64,000 nucleotides of DNA from Lentisalinibacter sp964427415 (GCA_964427415.1 CAYRUH010000001.1:1-64000), one strand, 5' to 3'. Positions 50,963 through 59,924 are shown, counted from the first letter of the stretch. A program made the numbers and translations. The notes: generated from the letters alone by a model not told the origin.

Positions 50963-52461
50963 GCGCATTGGAGGAGCACCTGCCGGCACTCCAGGTCGTG
51001 GTGCCGATGCTGACCGCGCCGCTGGTGATGCTGCTGCGGCCCGGCCGGCTCGCCTGGGCGGCCGCGACGGCCGCCAGCCTCTGTGCGTTCGCCATCGCGC
51101 TGAGCCTGACGGCGGCGGTGCTCGCCGGCGAGCGGCCCGTCTACGACATGGGCAGCTGGGCCGCACCCTTCGGTATCGAACTGGTGGTGGACTCGTTCAA
51201 CGCGCTGATCCTGTTGCTGGTCACGGGCGCCTCCAGCGTCACGCTGCTCGCCGGCGCACGCAGCATCGATTCCCAGATCGAGGATGAGCGCCAGCCGCTC
51301 TTCTATGCGGCGTGGCTGCTGGCGCTGTCCGGTCTGGCCGGCATCGCCGTGACCGGCGATGCCTTCAATGTCTTCGTGTTCATGGAGATTTCCTCGCTGG
51401 CGAGCTACGTGCTGGTGGCCGGCGGCCCGGACCGGCGCGCGCTGCCGGCAGTATTCAAGTACCTGGTGATGGGCACGATCGGCGCCACGTTCTATCTGAT
51501 CGGCATCGGTCTGATCTACATGATGACGGGCACCCTGAACCTGGCCGACATGGCCGAGCGGGTCGGTCAGGTAAGCGACCTGCGTCCGGTGCTGGTGGCG
51601 GCCGCTTTCGTGACGACCGGTCTCGCGCTGAAGGCGGCGGTCTTCCCGCTGCATCTGTGGCTGCCGAACGCCTACACCTACGCACCCCATATGGTGACGG
51701 CCTTCCTGGCCGCCTGCGCCACCAAGGTCTCGCTCTACGTCCTGATCCGCTTCGACTTCATGGTGTTCCAGCCGAATCTCGCCGAGCACGGCCTGCAGTT
51801 CGCGCTGTTCCTGATGCCCCTCGCCCTCCTCGCCCTGCTGATCTCCTCGGGCGTGGCGCTGTTCGAGCGCAATCTGAAGCGCCTGCTCGCCTGGTCGTCG
51901 GTGGCCCAGATCGGCTACATGACGCTCGGCGTGAGCCTGCTCACCGCCACCGGCGTGACGGCGGGCATCCTGCACATGTTCAATCACGCCCTGGCGAAGG
52001 GTGCGCTGTTCCTCGCCGTGGCGGCACTGGCCGCCGGCTGCGGCGGCGTGCGGCTGGAGCAGATCCGCGGCGCGGGCAGGCGCATGCCCTGGACCATGGG
52101 TGCTTTCGTGCTTGCCGGGCTGAGTCTCGTCGGTGTGCCGGGGACGGCCGGATTCGTGAGCAAGTGGTATCTGCTCTCGGCGGCGATCGCCATCGAGGGC
52201 CATGGCCCTGCGCTCGCCGCCGTCATCGTGGTGAGCTCCCTGATGGCGCTTGCCTACATCTGGCGGGTCGTCGAGGCGGCCTATTTCGACGAGCCGCCCG
52301 CCGATGAGACGACCGGCACGAAGAGAGGAGAGGCGCCGGTGGCGCTGATCGCCGCGGCCTGGCTCGCGGCCCTGGCCAACCTGTTCTTCGGCCTCTCCCC
52401 CGACGTGCCGCTGGCACTGGCCGGGCAGGGAGCCGAGATCCTGCTGGGGTATGCGCAGTGA
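50959..52461 (+). CDS. mrpD: Mrp-type proton-translocating subunit D, copy 1 (NuoL/M/N family)
   Basis: The 500-residue polytopic protein belongs to the proton antiporter M family. It keeps the key Glu on helix 5 (FNVFVFMEISSLASYVLV), the Lys in TM7 (LKAAVFPLHLWLPNAYTYAP) and a second Lys (CATKVSLYVLI), plus the broken-helix His region (LHMFNHALAKGALFLAV). GTG start in a GTGA overlap with mrpC; it ends in a GTGA overlap with the next gene. Confidence 0.93.
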   Translation: MSALEEHLPALQVVVPMLTAPLVMLLRPGRLAWAAATAASLCAFAIALSLTAAVLAGERPVYDMGSWAAPFGIELVVDSFNALILLLVTGASSVTLLAGARSIDSQIEDERQPLFYAAWLLALSGLAGIAVTGDAFNVFVFMEISSLASYVLVAGGPDRRALPAVFKYLVMGTIGATFYLIGIGLIYMMTGTLNLADMAERVGQVSDLRPVLVAAAFVTTGLALKAAVFPLHLWLPNAYTYAPHMVTAFLAACATKVSLYVLIRFDFMVFQPNLAEHGLQFALFLMPLALLALLISSGVALFERNLKRLLAWSSVAQIGYMTLGVSLLTATGVTAGILHMFNHALAKGALFLAVAALAAGCGGVRLEQIRGAGRRMPWTMGAFVLAGLSLVGVPGTAGFVSKWYLLSAAIAIEGHGPALAAVIVVSSLMALAYIWRVVEAAYFDEPPADETTGTKRGEAPVALIAAAWLAALANLFFGLSPDVPLALAGQGAEILLGYAQ

Positions 52462-53924
52462 GCGCGGCGGCCACCATCCTGGGCGCGCTTGCCGTACCGC
52501 TGGCCGGGGCGCTGGGCATACTGCTCGCCGGGCGTGTAAACGCCAACCTGCGCGAGACCGTCACCCTCGTCACGGCAGCCTCCCTGGCCGTGGTCGTCTG
52601 GAGTCTGATCCCGGAGGTCATGGCCGGCGGCCGTCCGGCCCTGAGCGTGGCCGAGGTGGTCCCCGGCATCGAGATCGCCTTTCTCGTCGAGCCCCTCGGC
52701 ATGCTGTTCGCGGCACTGGCTTCCGGGCTGTGGATCATCAACTCGATCTACTCGATCGGTTACATGCGCGGCAACAACGAGGCCAATCAGACCCGCTTCT
52801 ACACGTTCTTCGCCATCTCGCTCGCCGCGGCAATGGGTGTCGCCTTCGCGGGGAACCTGTTCACCCTGTTCCTCTTCTACGAGGTGCTGACCCTCTCCAC
52901 CTATCCGCTGGTCTCGCACAAGGGCGACGCGGCCACGGTGCGCTCGGCCCGGGTCTATCTCGGCATCCTGCTGACGACCTCCATCGGCCTGTTCCTCCCG
53001 GCGATTGTCTGGACTTACATCGCAGCGGGCACCGGCGACTTCACGCCGGGCGGCATCCTGGAAGGCAAGCTGGGCGGCCCGCTGCTGGGGCTGCTGCTCG
53101 GCCTGTTCGTGTTCGGCGTGGGCAAGGCGGCCGTGATGCCCGTGCACCGCTGGCTGCCCGCCGCGATGGTGGCGCCGACGCCGGTGAGCGCTTTGCTGCA
53201 CGCCGTCGCCGTGGTCAAGGCCGGCGTCTTCACGATCACCAAGCTGATCGTCTATATCTTCGGCGTCGATTACCTGTTCGGCCAGCCGAGCGGCGCCTGG
53301 CTGCTCTACGCGGCTGCCTTCACGATCGTCGCCGCGAGCGCCGTGGCCCTGCGCCAGACCAATATCAAGCGGCTATTGGCCTACTCGACGGTCTCCCAGC
53401 TGTCCTACATCGTGCTCGCGGCCGATATCCTCAAACCGCTCGCGGAGGTCGGCGCCGCCATCCACATGGTGGCCCATGCCTTCGGCAAGATCACCCTGTT
53501 CTTCGCAGCAGGCGCCATCTACACGGCCTCGAAGAAGACCGAGATCGGTCAGCTCGCTGGCATCGGCCGGCGCATGCCCTGGACCATGGCCGCATTCACC
53601 ATCGGCGCATTCAGCATGATCGGGGTGCCGCCCACGGGCGGCTTCGTCTCCAAGTGGTACATCCTGGCCGGCGCCTTCGAGGCCGACAACTATGTGGCGC
53701 TGTTCACGATGATCGCCAGCACCGCCCTGAATGCGCTGTATTTCCTGCCGATCGTCTACCTGGCCTGGTTCGGCAGGGAGCCCGAGGGTGCGATGGAGCA
53801 CGGCGAGGCGCCGTTCCCCGCCGTGCTGGCGCTGACCATGACCGCGGCGCTGACGATCCTGTTCTTCTTCTTCAACGGGCCGGTCATCGCACTCGAACGG
53901 CAGCTGATCGAGGTGTGGGAATGA
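52458..53924 (+). CDS. Mrp-type proton-translocating subunit D, copy 2
   Basis: A second 488-residue NuoL/M/N-family antiporter subunit. The conserved Glu (FTLFLFYEVLTLSTYPLV), Lys (GKAAVMPVHRWLPAAMVAPT and AVVKAGVFTITK) and the HMVAHAFGKITLFFAAGA helix are all present, so the channel looks functional. It starts with GTG in the mrpD stop (GTGA), and its stop overlaps the following small gene (ATGA). Confidence 0.92.
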   Translation: MSAAATILGALAVPLAGALGILLAGRVNANLRETVTLVTAASLAVVVWSLIPEVMAGGRPALSVAEVVPGIEIAFLVEPLGMLFAALASGLWIINSIYSIGYMRGNNEANQTRFYTFFAISLAAAMGVAFAGNLFTLFLFYEVLTLSTYPLVSHKGDAATVRSARVYLGILLTTSIGLFLPAIVWTYIAAGTGDFTPGGILEGKLGGPLLGLLLGLFVFGVGKAAVMPVHRWLPAAMVAPTPVSALLHAVAVVKAGVFTITKLIVYIFGVDYLFGQPSGAWLLYAAAFTIVAASAVALRQTNIKRLLAYSTVSQLSYIVLAADILKPLAEVGAAIHMVAHAFGKITLFFAAGAIYTASKKTEIGQLAGIGRRMPWTMAAFTIGAFSMIGVPPTGGFVSKWYILAGAFEADNYVALFTMIASTALNALYFLPIVYLAWFGREPEGAMEHGEAPFPAVLALTMTAALTILFFFFNGPVIALERQLIEVWE

Positions 53925-54247
53925 GCAGGCAATCGCAACGCAATGATCGCAACGATCGCGATGAACGCGATGATCGCGATCACTGGCTGGCCAGGCCGGA
54001 GAATATCCGCCTGCTCTGGAGGGGCTTCTGGGTCGTGCTGGCGCTGACCGTTGCGGCCCAGTTCTTCATCCCGGTGAAAGGACACTTCCTGGTCGACGGC
54101 TGGCTCGCCTTCGGCGCCGTCTTCGGATTCTTCTCCTGCCTGGCCATGGTGCTGGTTGCGAAGGCGCTGGGCTACTCGCTGAAACGCGGCGAGGATTATT
54201 ACCTCGAGGGCGGCTACCTCGAGGACAAGGAGAAGCGGGATGCCTGA
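53921..54247 (+). CDS. small two-helix Mrp-operon membrane protein with charged repeat N terminus
   Basis: The 108-residue protein has two helices (LLWRGFWVVLALTVAAQFFI and GWLAFGAVFGFFSCLAMVLV) and the C-terminal GEDYYLEGGYLEDKEKRDA, which suggests an accessory subunit that I have seen only in Mrp-like clusters with extra D subunits. Residues 7-21 are an Arg/Asn/Asp run coded by five 9-bp repeats (53939-53983). It overlaps both neighbours (ATGA at each end). I know of no biochemical role. Confidence 0.75.
   Translation: MSRQSQRNDRNDRDERDDRDHWLARPENIRLLWRGFWVVLALTVAAQFFIPVKGHFLVDGWLAFGAVFGFFSCLAMVLVAKALGYSLKRGEDYYLEGGYLEDKEKRDA
53939..53983 (+). repeat. five 9-bp in-frame repeats encoding an Arg-Asp/Asn tract
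   Basis: Five units of form CGCrAyGAT-like sequence (CGCAATGAT, CGCAACGAT, CGCGATGAA, CGCGATGAT, CGCGATCAC) encode Arg-Asn-Asp/Arg-Asp-Asp-type triplets near the N terminus of the accessory Mrp protein. Being a multiple of three, copy-number change would keep the frame. Confidence 0.8.
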
Positions 54248-55940
54248 ATATCTGCCACCCGCTTTAATCCTGATCGTCGCGGCCCTGCTGATCGGGCCGA
54301 CTCGCGGGCACGTCCGCTCGGCTGTCGTGCTGCTGGCACCGCTGGCAACCCTGTGGGCCGTCTGGCAGGTGCCGGACGGGGTCGTCGCCACCGTGTCGTT
54401 CCTCGATTATCAGATCGAGCCGGTGGAAGGCAGCGACGTCCGCCGCCTGTTCGCGACCATCTTCGCCATCATGGCGTTCGCCGGCGGCCTGTTCTCCTTC
54501 CGCCAGGCCCGCTGGTACGAACTCGCCGCCGCCAATGCCTACGCGGCCGGCGCGGTCGGCGTGTGCTTCGCCGGTGACCTGATCACGCTGTTCCTGTTCT
54601 GGGAGCTGATGGCGATCTTCTCTACCGTCATCGTCTGGGCCGGCGGCACGCCGGCAGCGCGGGCCGCGGGCATCCGCTACGCGGTGATGCATCTGATCGG
54701 CGGCGTGATCCTGAAGGTGGGTATCGAGGGCACCGTGGTCCATACCGGCTCCATCGACATCATGCCCGTGCTCGCCACCAACTTCGATACCTGGATGATG
54801 CTGATTGGCATCCTGATCAATGCCGCCGCGCCGCCGGTCTCCGCCTGGCTCGCCGATGCCTATCCCGAATCCAGTCCGACCGGTTCGGTGTTCCTGTCCG
54901 CCTTCACCACCAAGACCGCCGTCCTCGCGCTGATACTGCTGTTCCCCGGCGAGCCGGTGCTGATCGGGGTGGGGGTCTACATGGTGATGTACGGCATCAT
55001 CTATGCCCTGCTGGAGAATGACGCGCGACGCATCCTGGCCTATTCCATCGTCAACCAGGTGGGCTTCATGGTCTGCGCGGTGGGCATCGGTACGCAGATG
55101 GCCCTGAACGGTGCGGCCGCCCATGCCTTCGCCCATATCATCTACAAGGCACTGCTGTTCATGAGCGCCGGCGTCGTCGTGTATCGCACCGGCAAGAGCA
55201 GGTGCACGGATCTGGGCGGGCTGTTCCGCACGATGCCGCTGACCACGGTCTGCGGCATCATCGGCGCACTCGCGATCTCCAGTTTCCCGCTCACTTCCGG
55301 CTTCACCACGAAGTCGATGATCTCGGATGCGGCCGCCAGCGAGCACCTGGTGGTGGTCTGGTACCTGCTGGCCGCCGCCTCCGCCGGCGTCTTTCTGCAC
55401 GCCGGCATCAAGTTTCCCTGGTTCGTGTTCTTCCAGAAGGACTCCGGCCTGCGGCCCAAGGACGCGCCCTGGAACATGGGTGCCGCGATGGTGCTGTTCG
55501 CGGTGCTGTGCATCGCCCTCGGCGTGTATCCGCAGCCATTCTACGAGCTGCTGCCCTACCCGGTGGACTATGAGCCCTACAAGCCAGGCAAGGTGTTGTT
55601 CTATCTCCAGTTGCTGCTCTTCTCCGGTCTCGCCTTCTTCCTGCTGCTGCCGCTCATGCAGCGCACCCGCACGGTCAGCCTGGACACGGACTGGATCTGG
55701 CGCGTGGCGCTGTACCGCGTCGCGTTCGGGATCGGCGCTGCAGCCAATGAGGCCGGCGCTCTTCTGAGGAAGACGGTGGAGCGGGTCCGAGGCGACATCG
55801 GGCGCTTCGGGCGGCGGCATCTCGGCGCGGGAGAGTCCGGCGAGGACCGGGGCGTCTTCGCCCAGGCCTGGCCCATCGGCGTCACGGCCCTGTGGATCGC
55901 GGTGCTGCTCATCGCCTACGTCGTCGTCTATCTGCTCTGA
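54240..55940 (+). CDS. Mrp-type proton-translocating subunit D, copy 3
   Basis: A third NuoL/M/N-family antiporter protein (566 residues) with the helix-5 Glu (LITLFLFWELMAIFSTVIVW), conserved Lys (GVILKVGIEGT and FTTKTAVLALI) and the AHAFAHIIYKALLFMSAGVV helix. It is longer than copies 1 and 2 because of about 80 C-terminal residues ending in another membrane helix (VTALWIAVLLIAYVVVYLL). It overlaps the small protein gene by 8 bases, and sbtA follows by 12 bases. Confidence 0.92.
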   Translation: MPEYLPPALILIVAALLIGPTRGHVRSAVVLLAPLATLWAVWQVPDGVVATVSFLDYQIEPVEGSDVRRLFATIFAIMAFAGGLFSFRQARWYELAAANAYAAGAVGVCFAGDLITLFLFWELMAIFSTVIVWAGGTPAARAAGIRYAVMHLIGGVILKVGIEGTVVHTGSIDIMPVLATNFDTWMMLIGILINAAAPPVSAWLADAYPESSPTGSVFLSAFTTKTAVLALILLFPGEPVLIGVGVYMVMYGIIYALLENDARRILAYSIVNQVGFMVCAVGIGTQMALNGAAAHAFAHIIYKALLFMSAGVVVYRTGKSRCTDLGGLFRTMPLTTVCGIIGALAISSFPLTSGFTTKSMISDAAASEHLVVVWYLLAAASAGVFLHAGIKFPWFVFFQKDSGLRPKDAPWNMGAAMVLFAVLCIALGVYPQPFYELLPYPVDYEPYKPGKVLFYLQLLLFSGLAFFLLLPLMQRTRTVSLDTDWIWRVALYRVAFGIGAAANEAGALLRKTVERVRGDIGRFGRRHLGAGESGEDRGVFAQAWPIGVTALWIAVLLIAYVVVYLL

Positions 55941-55952
55941 CGGGGCGGCCGG

Positions 55953-56882
55953 ATGGATCCCGTCATCTGGTTCTTCCTGCTGGGGCTGATCGCGGGTCTG
56001 CTGCGCTCGGACCTGCGCCTGCCGCCCGCCATCTACGAGCTGCTGAGCATGCTGCTGCTGATGACCATCGGCCTGAAAGGCGGTGTGGAACTGGCCCAGC
56101 AGCCGTTCGCCGGCGTCGTGCCGCAGATGGTCGCGGTGCTGCTCATGGGCATCACGCTGCCCCTGCTCCTCTTCCCGGTGCTGCTCTATGTGGGGCGCTT
56201 CAAGCGGCCGGATGCCGCGTCCATCGCCGCTCATTACGGCTCGGTCAGCGTCGCCACCTATGCGGTCGGCGTCGCCTATCTGGCCAGCAAGAACGTCCCC
56301 TTCGAGGCGCACATGCCCCTGTTCGTCGTGCTGCTGGAGATGCCCGGTCTGATCGTCGGTATCCTGCTGGCCCGCGGGCTCAGACGCGGCATGCGCTGGG
56401 GCGCGCTGACCCACGAGATATTCCTCGGCAAGAGCATGGTGCTTTTGCTCGGCGGCCTGCTGATCGGCTGGGCCACCGGGCCCGAAGCCATGGCGCCGCT
56501 GGAGCCGCTGTTTTTCGACCTGTTCAAGGGCGTACTGGCCCTGTTCCTGCTGGAGATGGGCCTCATCGCCGCAAGCCAGGCGCAGAGTCTGCGCCGCCAC
56601 GGGGTATTCCTGGTCGCCTTCGGGGTCGTGGTGCCGATACCACTCGCCGCGGCCGGCACCGCCCTCGGCTGGGCCATCGGGCTCTCGCCGGGCGGCAGCA
56701 CACTGCTCGGCATCCTCGCCGGCAGCTGCTCCTACATCGCCGCGCCGGCCGCCATGCGCATCGCCGTTCCCCAGGCTAATCCGACGCTGTCGCTGACCGT
56801 CTCCCTCGGCATCACGTTCCCGTTCAATATATTCTTCGGCATACCCCTGTACCATCTGATGGCCAACACGATCCACGGTTGA
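55953..56882 (+). CDS. sbtA: SbtA-family sodium-dependent bicarbonate transporter
   Basis: SbtA takes up bicarbonate with Na+. The 309-residue protein has ten hydrophobic segments in two inverted halves and family blocks LPPAIYELLSMLLLMTIGLK, GGVELAQQP, DAASIAAHYGSVSVATYAVG and, in the second half, GGSTLLGILAGSCSYIAAPA. It follows the last antiporter gene by 12 bases with no terminator between, so it is probably the tenth gene of the Mrp operon. Confidence 0.93.
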   Translation: MDPVIWFFLLGLIAGLLRSDLRLPPAIYELLSMLLLMTIGLKGGVELAQQPFAGVVPQMVAVLLMGITLPLLLFPVLLYVGRFKRPDAASIAAHYGSVSVATYAVGVAYLASKNVPFEAHMPLFVVLLEMPGLIVGILLARGLRRGMRWGALTHEIFLGKSMVLLLGGLLIGWATGPEAMAPLEPLFFDLFKGVLALFLLEMGLIAASQAQSLRRHGVFLVAFGVVVPIPLAAAGTALGWAIGLSPGGSTLLGILAGSCSYIAAPAAMRIAVPQANPTLSLTVSLGITFPFNIFFGIPLYHLMANTIHG

Positions 56883-56895
56883 GGAGGATCGAGAC

Positions 56896-57198
56896 GTGCA
56901 GCCCGAGACGAAGAAACTGCTGACCATCGTCACCGAGGCCGTCATCGAAGCCAGCCTCACGGCCGACCTGAAACGCCTTGGGGCGGGCGGCTATACGATC
57001 TTGGATGCACGCGGCAGCGGCAGCCGCGGCGTTCGCGACGCCGGCTGGACCTCCAGCGGCAACATCCGCGTCGAAGTGGTCTGCGAGCCCGCAGTGGCAG
57101 CACGCATCGCCGATCATCTGCGCGAGAACTACTACCGGGACTACGCCATGATCCTGTACCTCTCCGACGTCGCGGTGCTGCGGCCCGAGAAGTTCTGA
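56896..57198 (+). CDS. sbtB: SbtB-like PII regulator of SbtA
   Basis: The 100-residue protein has a PII-like fold: beta1 (KKLLTIVTEAVI), helix 1, beta2 (GGYTILDARGSGSRG) leading to a shortened T-loop, beta3 (NIRVEVVCE), helix 2 and beta4. The ARGSGSRG segment and its place after sbtA match SbtB, which binds cyclic or adenine nucleotides and closes SbtA. The C-terminal Cys-containing R-loop of some cyanobacterial SbtB is absent. It follows sbtA by 13 bases and is the last gene of the operon. Confidence 0.9.
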   Translation: MQPETKKLLTIVTEAVIEASLTADLKRLGAGGYTILDARGSGSRGVRDAGWTSSGNIRVEVVCEPAVAARIADHLRENYYRDYAMILYLSDVAVLRPEKF

Positions 57199-57334
57199 GC
57201 CCGGCTGTCGACGGGCGCCATCGCGCCGCCTGCGCTGTCAACAGCGCACCGGACAGGACGGCGACGCTACTGGCCATCTCCTCGGGCCGCGCGGCACGGT
57301 TCAGCGCGCTAAAGGGCGCCCCGTCGCCGTACCT

Positions 57335-58324
57335 TCAGGGACGGCCAACGTGGCGCACCAGACCCAGTTCGTTAAAGACGGCGACGGCGCGATCGGGGAA
57401 GTCGGTAAACAGGCCGTCGACCTGTAGCTCGGTCACGAACCAGCGCAGCATCCCCTCGAGATCACGGAAGCCCTCCGCCAGGTCGTCTGCCCGGAAGGTG
57501 TAGGGATGCACCGCGAGACCCGCCGCACGGGCGTCGGCCATGAGTCGGGACGGCGCGGGTCGCCCCGCGCCGTCCAGGGTGTAGAGCTGGCCCACCGCAG
57601 GCCCTATTGCATCGGCCGTCGCGGCGAGCGCGGCCAGGCCAGCCTCGGTCTTCAGCGCGTCATAGTCGGTGTCCGATTCGCCCCAGTCGTTCTCGCCGAT
57701 CAGCTGCACCAACCGGAAGTCGGTCGCGAATTCTTCGCGCAGTCGGCACAACTCACCGGCATCGAAACACTGGATGTACACGGCGTCCGACCGGGACGTG
57801 AAGCCGGCCTCCGCGAGGGCATCGAGCAGGAACGCCGAGAGGTCCGCGCCCTCGGCCCGGTGCCACGCCGGACGCTTGATCTCGGGGTAGATGCCCACCT
57901 GCCGCCCGGTGGAGGTGTTGAGGCCGCGCACCAGCGCGATCTCCTCGGCCAGAGTATTGATGCGGAAATTGCCGCTACGGGCCGGGAAGCGTCCCGGGTA
58001 GTTCGCCTCCCTGCGCTCCGGGTCGAGTCTCTCGGTCACCCGCAAGGTGCGGATCTCGGCCAGCGTCAGATCCCGGGCGTACCAGCGGCCGTCCGCCCGG
58101 GCCCGGCGCGGGAAGCGCTCGGCCACGTCGGTCACCCGGTCCAGATGGATGTCGTGCAGGACCAGGAGCGCGTCGTCTTTCGAGGCGACGAGGTCCTGCT
58201 CCAGGTAATCGGCGCCGAGACCGTAGGCCAGCGCCTTGGCCTCCAGCGTGTGCTCCGGCAGGTAGCCCGAGGCGCCGCGGTGGGCGATCACGACAGGCCG
58301 GCGGGGGGGATTGGCCGTGGCCAT
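57335..58324 (-). CDS. glycerophosphodiester phosphodiesterase (GlpQ-like, no signal peptide)
   Basis: The enzyme hydrolyses glycerophosphodiesters to glycerol-3-phosphate and an alcohol. The 329-residue TIM-barrel protein has the catalytic N-terminal HRGASGYLPEHTLEAKALAY block (His and Glu), LEQDLVASKDDALLVLHDIH with the metal ligands and second His, and IYPEIKRP. It resembles periplasmic GlpQ in the insert after HDIHLDRVTDVAERFP but has no signal peptide, suggesting a cytoplasmic role. The ATG at 58324 gives the conserved N terminus. It lies 29 bases after the FNR gene. Confidence 0.93.
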   Translation of the reverse strand: MATANPPRRPVVIAHRGASGYLPEHTLEAKALAYGLGADYLEQDLVASKDDALLVLHDIHLDRVTDVAERFPRRARADGRWYARDLTLAEIRTLRVTERLDPERREANYPGRFPARSGNFRINTLAEEIALVRGLNTSTGRQVGIYPEIKRPAWHRAEGADLSAFLLDALAEAGFTSRSDAVYIQCFDAGELCRLREEFATDFRLVQLIGENDWGESDTDYDALKTEAGLAALAATADAIGPAVGQLYTLDGAGRPAPSRLMADARAAGLAVHPYTFRADDLAEGFRDLEGMLRWFVTELQVDGLFTDFPDRAVAVFNELGLVRHVGRP

Positions 58325-58353
58325 GGCTGCCGTATTGCCCCGCCCCGGTGGCC

Positions 58354-59376
58354 TCAGTCTTCCACGCCAAGGCGCTTGTGCATGATCGGGCTCGTGGTCG
58401 TATACTGCAGGTGTACCTTCTTGTCGGGCTCGATGAAGGATTTGGCCGCGAAGGCCGCCAGCGCGGCCTCGTGGAAGCCGCTCAGGATCAGCTTCTTCTT
58501 GCCAGGATAATGGTTGATGTCGCCGATGGCATAGATGCCCGGGATGTTCGTCTCGAACTTCTCCGTATCCACGTTGATGGTCTTGCGATTGATGTCGAGA
58601 CCCCACTCGGCGATGGGTCCGAGTTTCGGCGCCAGCCCGAAGAACACGAGCAGGTCATCCAGCTCGACGCGGCGCTCGTCCTGGTCTTTCACCGACACGG
58701 TCACCGACTTCAGCGTGCCGCGGTCGGCATCGATGGCGCTCACACTGCCGAACTCGATCAGATCCATCCTGCCCGTCGCCACCAGTTCGCGCATCCGCGC
58801 CACCGAGGCCGGCGCCGCGCGGAACTGATCCGATCGATGCACCAGTGTCATCGACCCGACCGAGTCGATCAGCTCCAGCACCCAGTCGAGCGCGGAGTCG
58901 CCCGCACCGAGCACCACGACCCGCTTGCCGGCGAAACGGCCCGGATCACGCACCCGGTAGAAAACGTGCTCGTCGACCAGCTCCTCGACGCCCTCCACGC
59001 GGAGTTCGCGAGGCTGGAAAGATCCGACGCCACCGGCGATGATGATGATCTTCGCCTCGAACACCTTGCCGCCGCTGGTCTTCACCTGGAAAGGCCCCTC
59101 GCCGGAGACCTCCGTGACCTCCTCGCCGAGGTGGAAACCGGGCGAGAACGGCTTGATCTGCTCCATCAGCCGCTCGACCAGTTCGGCTGCGCTGCACACC
59201 GGAATGGCGGGGATGTCGTAGATCGGTTTGTCCGGGTAGAGTTCGGCGCACTGGCCGCCGACCACGGGCATGGTCTCAACCACCTCCGCATGCAGGCCCA
59301 ACAGCCCCAGCTCGAATACCTGGAACAGTCCGCAGGGGCCCGCCCCGACGATCAGTGCATCGGTCTTGATTGTCAT
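58354..59376 (-). CDS. thioredoxin-reductase-like ferredoxin/flavodoxin-NADP reductase
   Basis: The 340-residue flavoenzyme passes electrons between NADPH and ferredoxin or flavodoxin. It has an FAD site (ALIVGAGPCGLFQVFELGLL), GGQCAELYPDKPIYDIPAIP and a second nucleotide-binding motif (VVVLGAGDSALDWVLELID), ending with the C-terminal FAD contact IYAIGDINHYPGKKKLILSG. The active-site CxxC of thioredoxin reductase is missing, as in the YumC/TrxR-like FNR family. The ATG at 59376 is conserved in position. Confidence 0.94.
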   Translation of the reverse strand: MTIKTDALIVGAGPCGLFQVFELGLLGLHAEVVETMPVVGGQCAELYPDKPIYDIPAIPVCSAAELVERLMEQIKPFSPGFHLGEEVTEVSGEGPFQVKTSGGKVFEAKIIIIAGGVGSFQPRELRVEGVEELVDEHVFYRVRDPGRFAGKRVVVLGAGDSALDWVLELIDSVGSMTLVHRSDQFRAAPASVARMRELVATGRMDLIEFGSVSAIDADRGTLKSVTVSVKDQDERRVELDDLLVFFGLAPKLGPIAEWGLDINRKTINVDTEKFETNIPGIYAIGDINHYPGKKKLILSGFHEAALAAFAAKSFIEPDKKVHLQYTTTSPIMHKRLGVED

Positions 59377-59477
59377 GATTCTCCGTTCACTCCTCCGGAC
59401 AAAATCCTGCCGCGCGGGGGCACCCTTCCCCGGCGGCTCGGCGGCTGCCAGTGCGAGGGCGCGGCCTGCGACGGGCC

Positions 59478-59924
59478 TCAGGGGAAGTCGATGACCTCCC
59501 AGCGGTTGGTATCCTCGTTCCGTGCCGCCCGCTTAATCGCGTCCACGATTTCCCGTTCGTTCCACTCCGGCTCTTCCCGGGCCGCCCGGGCCACCTCGGC
59601 CGGCATCGGCAGGACGCCGCCGAAGGGTTTCATCGCGATGACCGGGCGGCCGAGCGCCCTGGCGGCGTCGATCTGGTACTGGATCCAGTCCCGTTTCTTC
59701 TCGAACAGGCTGGCCAGGACGACGACGGTCTCCGCGGCCTCGATCTGCTCACGCAGCGCCGCCTTGAACGCTTCGCTGCCGCCGGCGGGCAGCTCGTCCG
59801 GCTTGCTCGTGTTCACATAGAAGAAATTGGGGTTACTCTCGATGTACTCGAACAGCCGCAGGTAGTCGTCACTCTCACTGAAGGTGTGGGTGACGTACAT
59901 TCGTATCGGGTTTTCTTCGGACAC
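59478..59924 (-). CDS. orphan TIR-like (ThsB/DUF1863-type) protein
   Basis: The 148-residue protein follows the ThsB TIR-like domain: strand A (RMYVTHTFSESDDYLRLFEY), FYVNTSKPDELPAGGSEAFK, helix and LREQIEAAETVVVLASLFEK, then DWIQYQIDAARALGRPVIAM and KPFGG. In the family the residue two after the W-I/V-x-x pattern is a catalytic Glu (WIxxE); here it is Gln (WIQYQ). GTG 59924 is the start, because GGAGGGG lies 5 bases upstream. No ThsA-like NAD-binding effector or other defence gene is nearby. The function is unknown; it may be an inactive or sensor TIR. Confidence 0.82.
   Translation of the reverse strand: MSEENPIRMYVTHTFSESDDYLRLFEYIESNPNFFYVNTSKPDELPAGGSEAFKAALREQIEAAETVVVLASLFEKKRDWIQYQIDAARALGRPVIAMKPFGGVLPMPAEVARAAREEPEWNEREIVDAIKRAARNEDTNRWEVIDFP

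Noticed and set aside
54264..56960. 898-codon open frame antisense to the Mrp/Sbt genes
   Set aside because: It is a shadow of high-GC coding DNA: Gln/His/Asp-rich composition, no domain, and it lies over well-identified genes.
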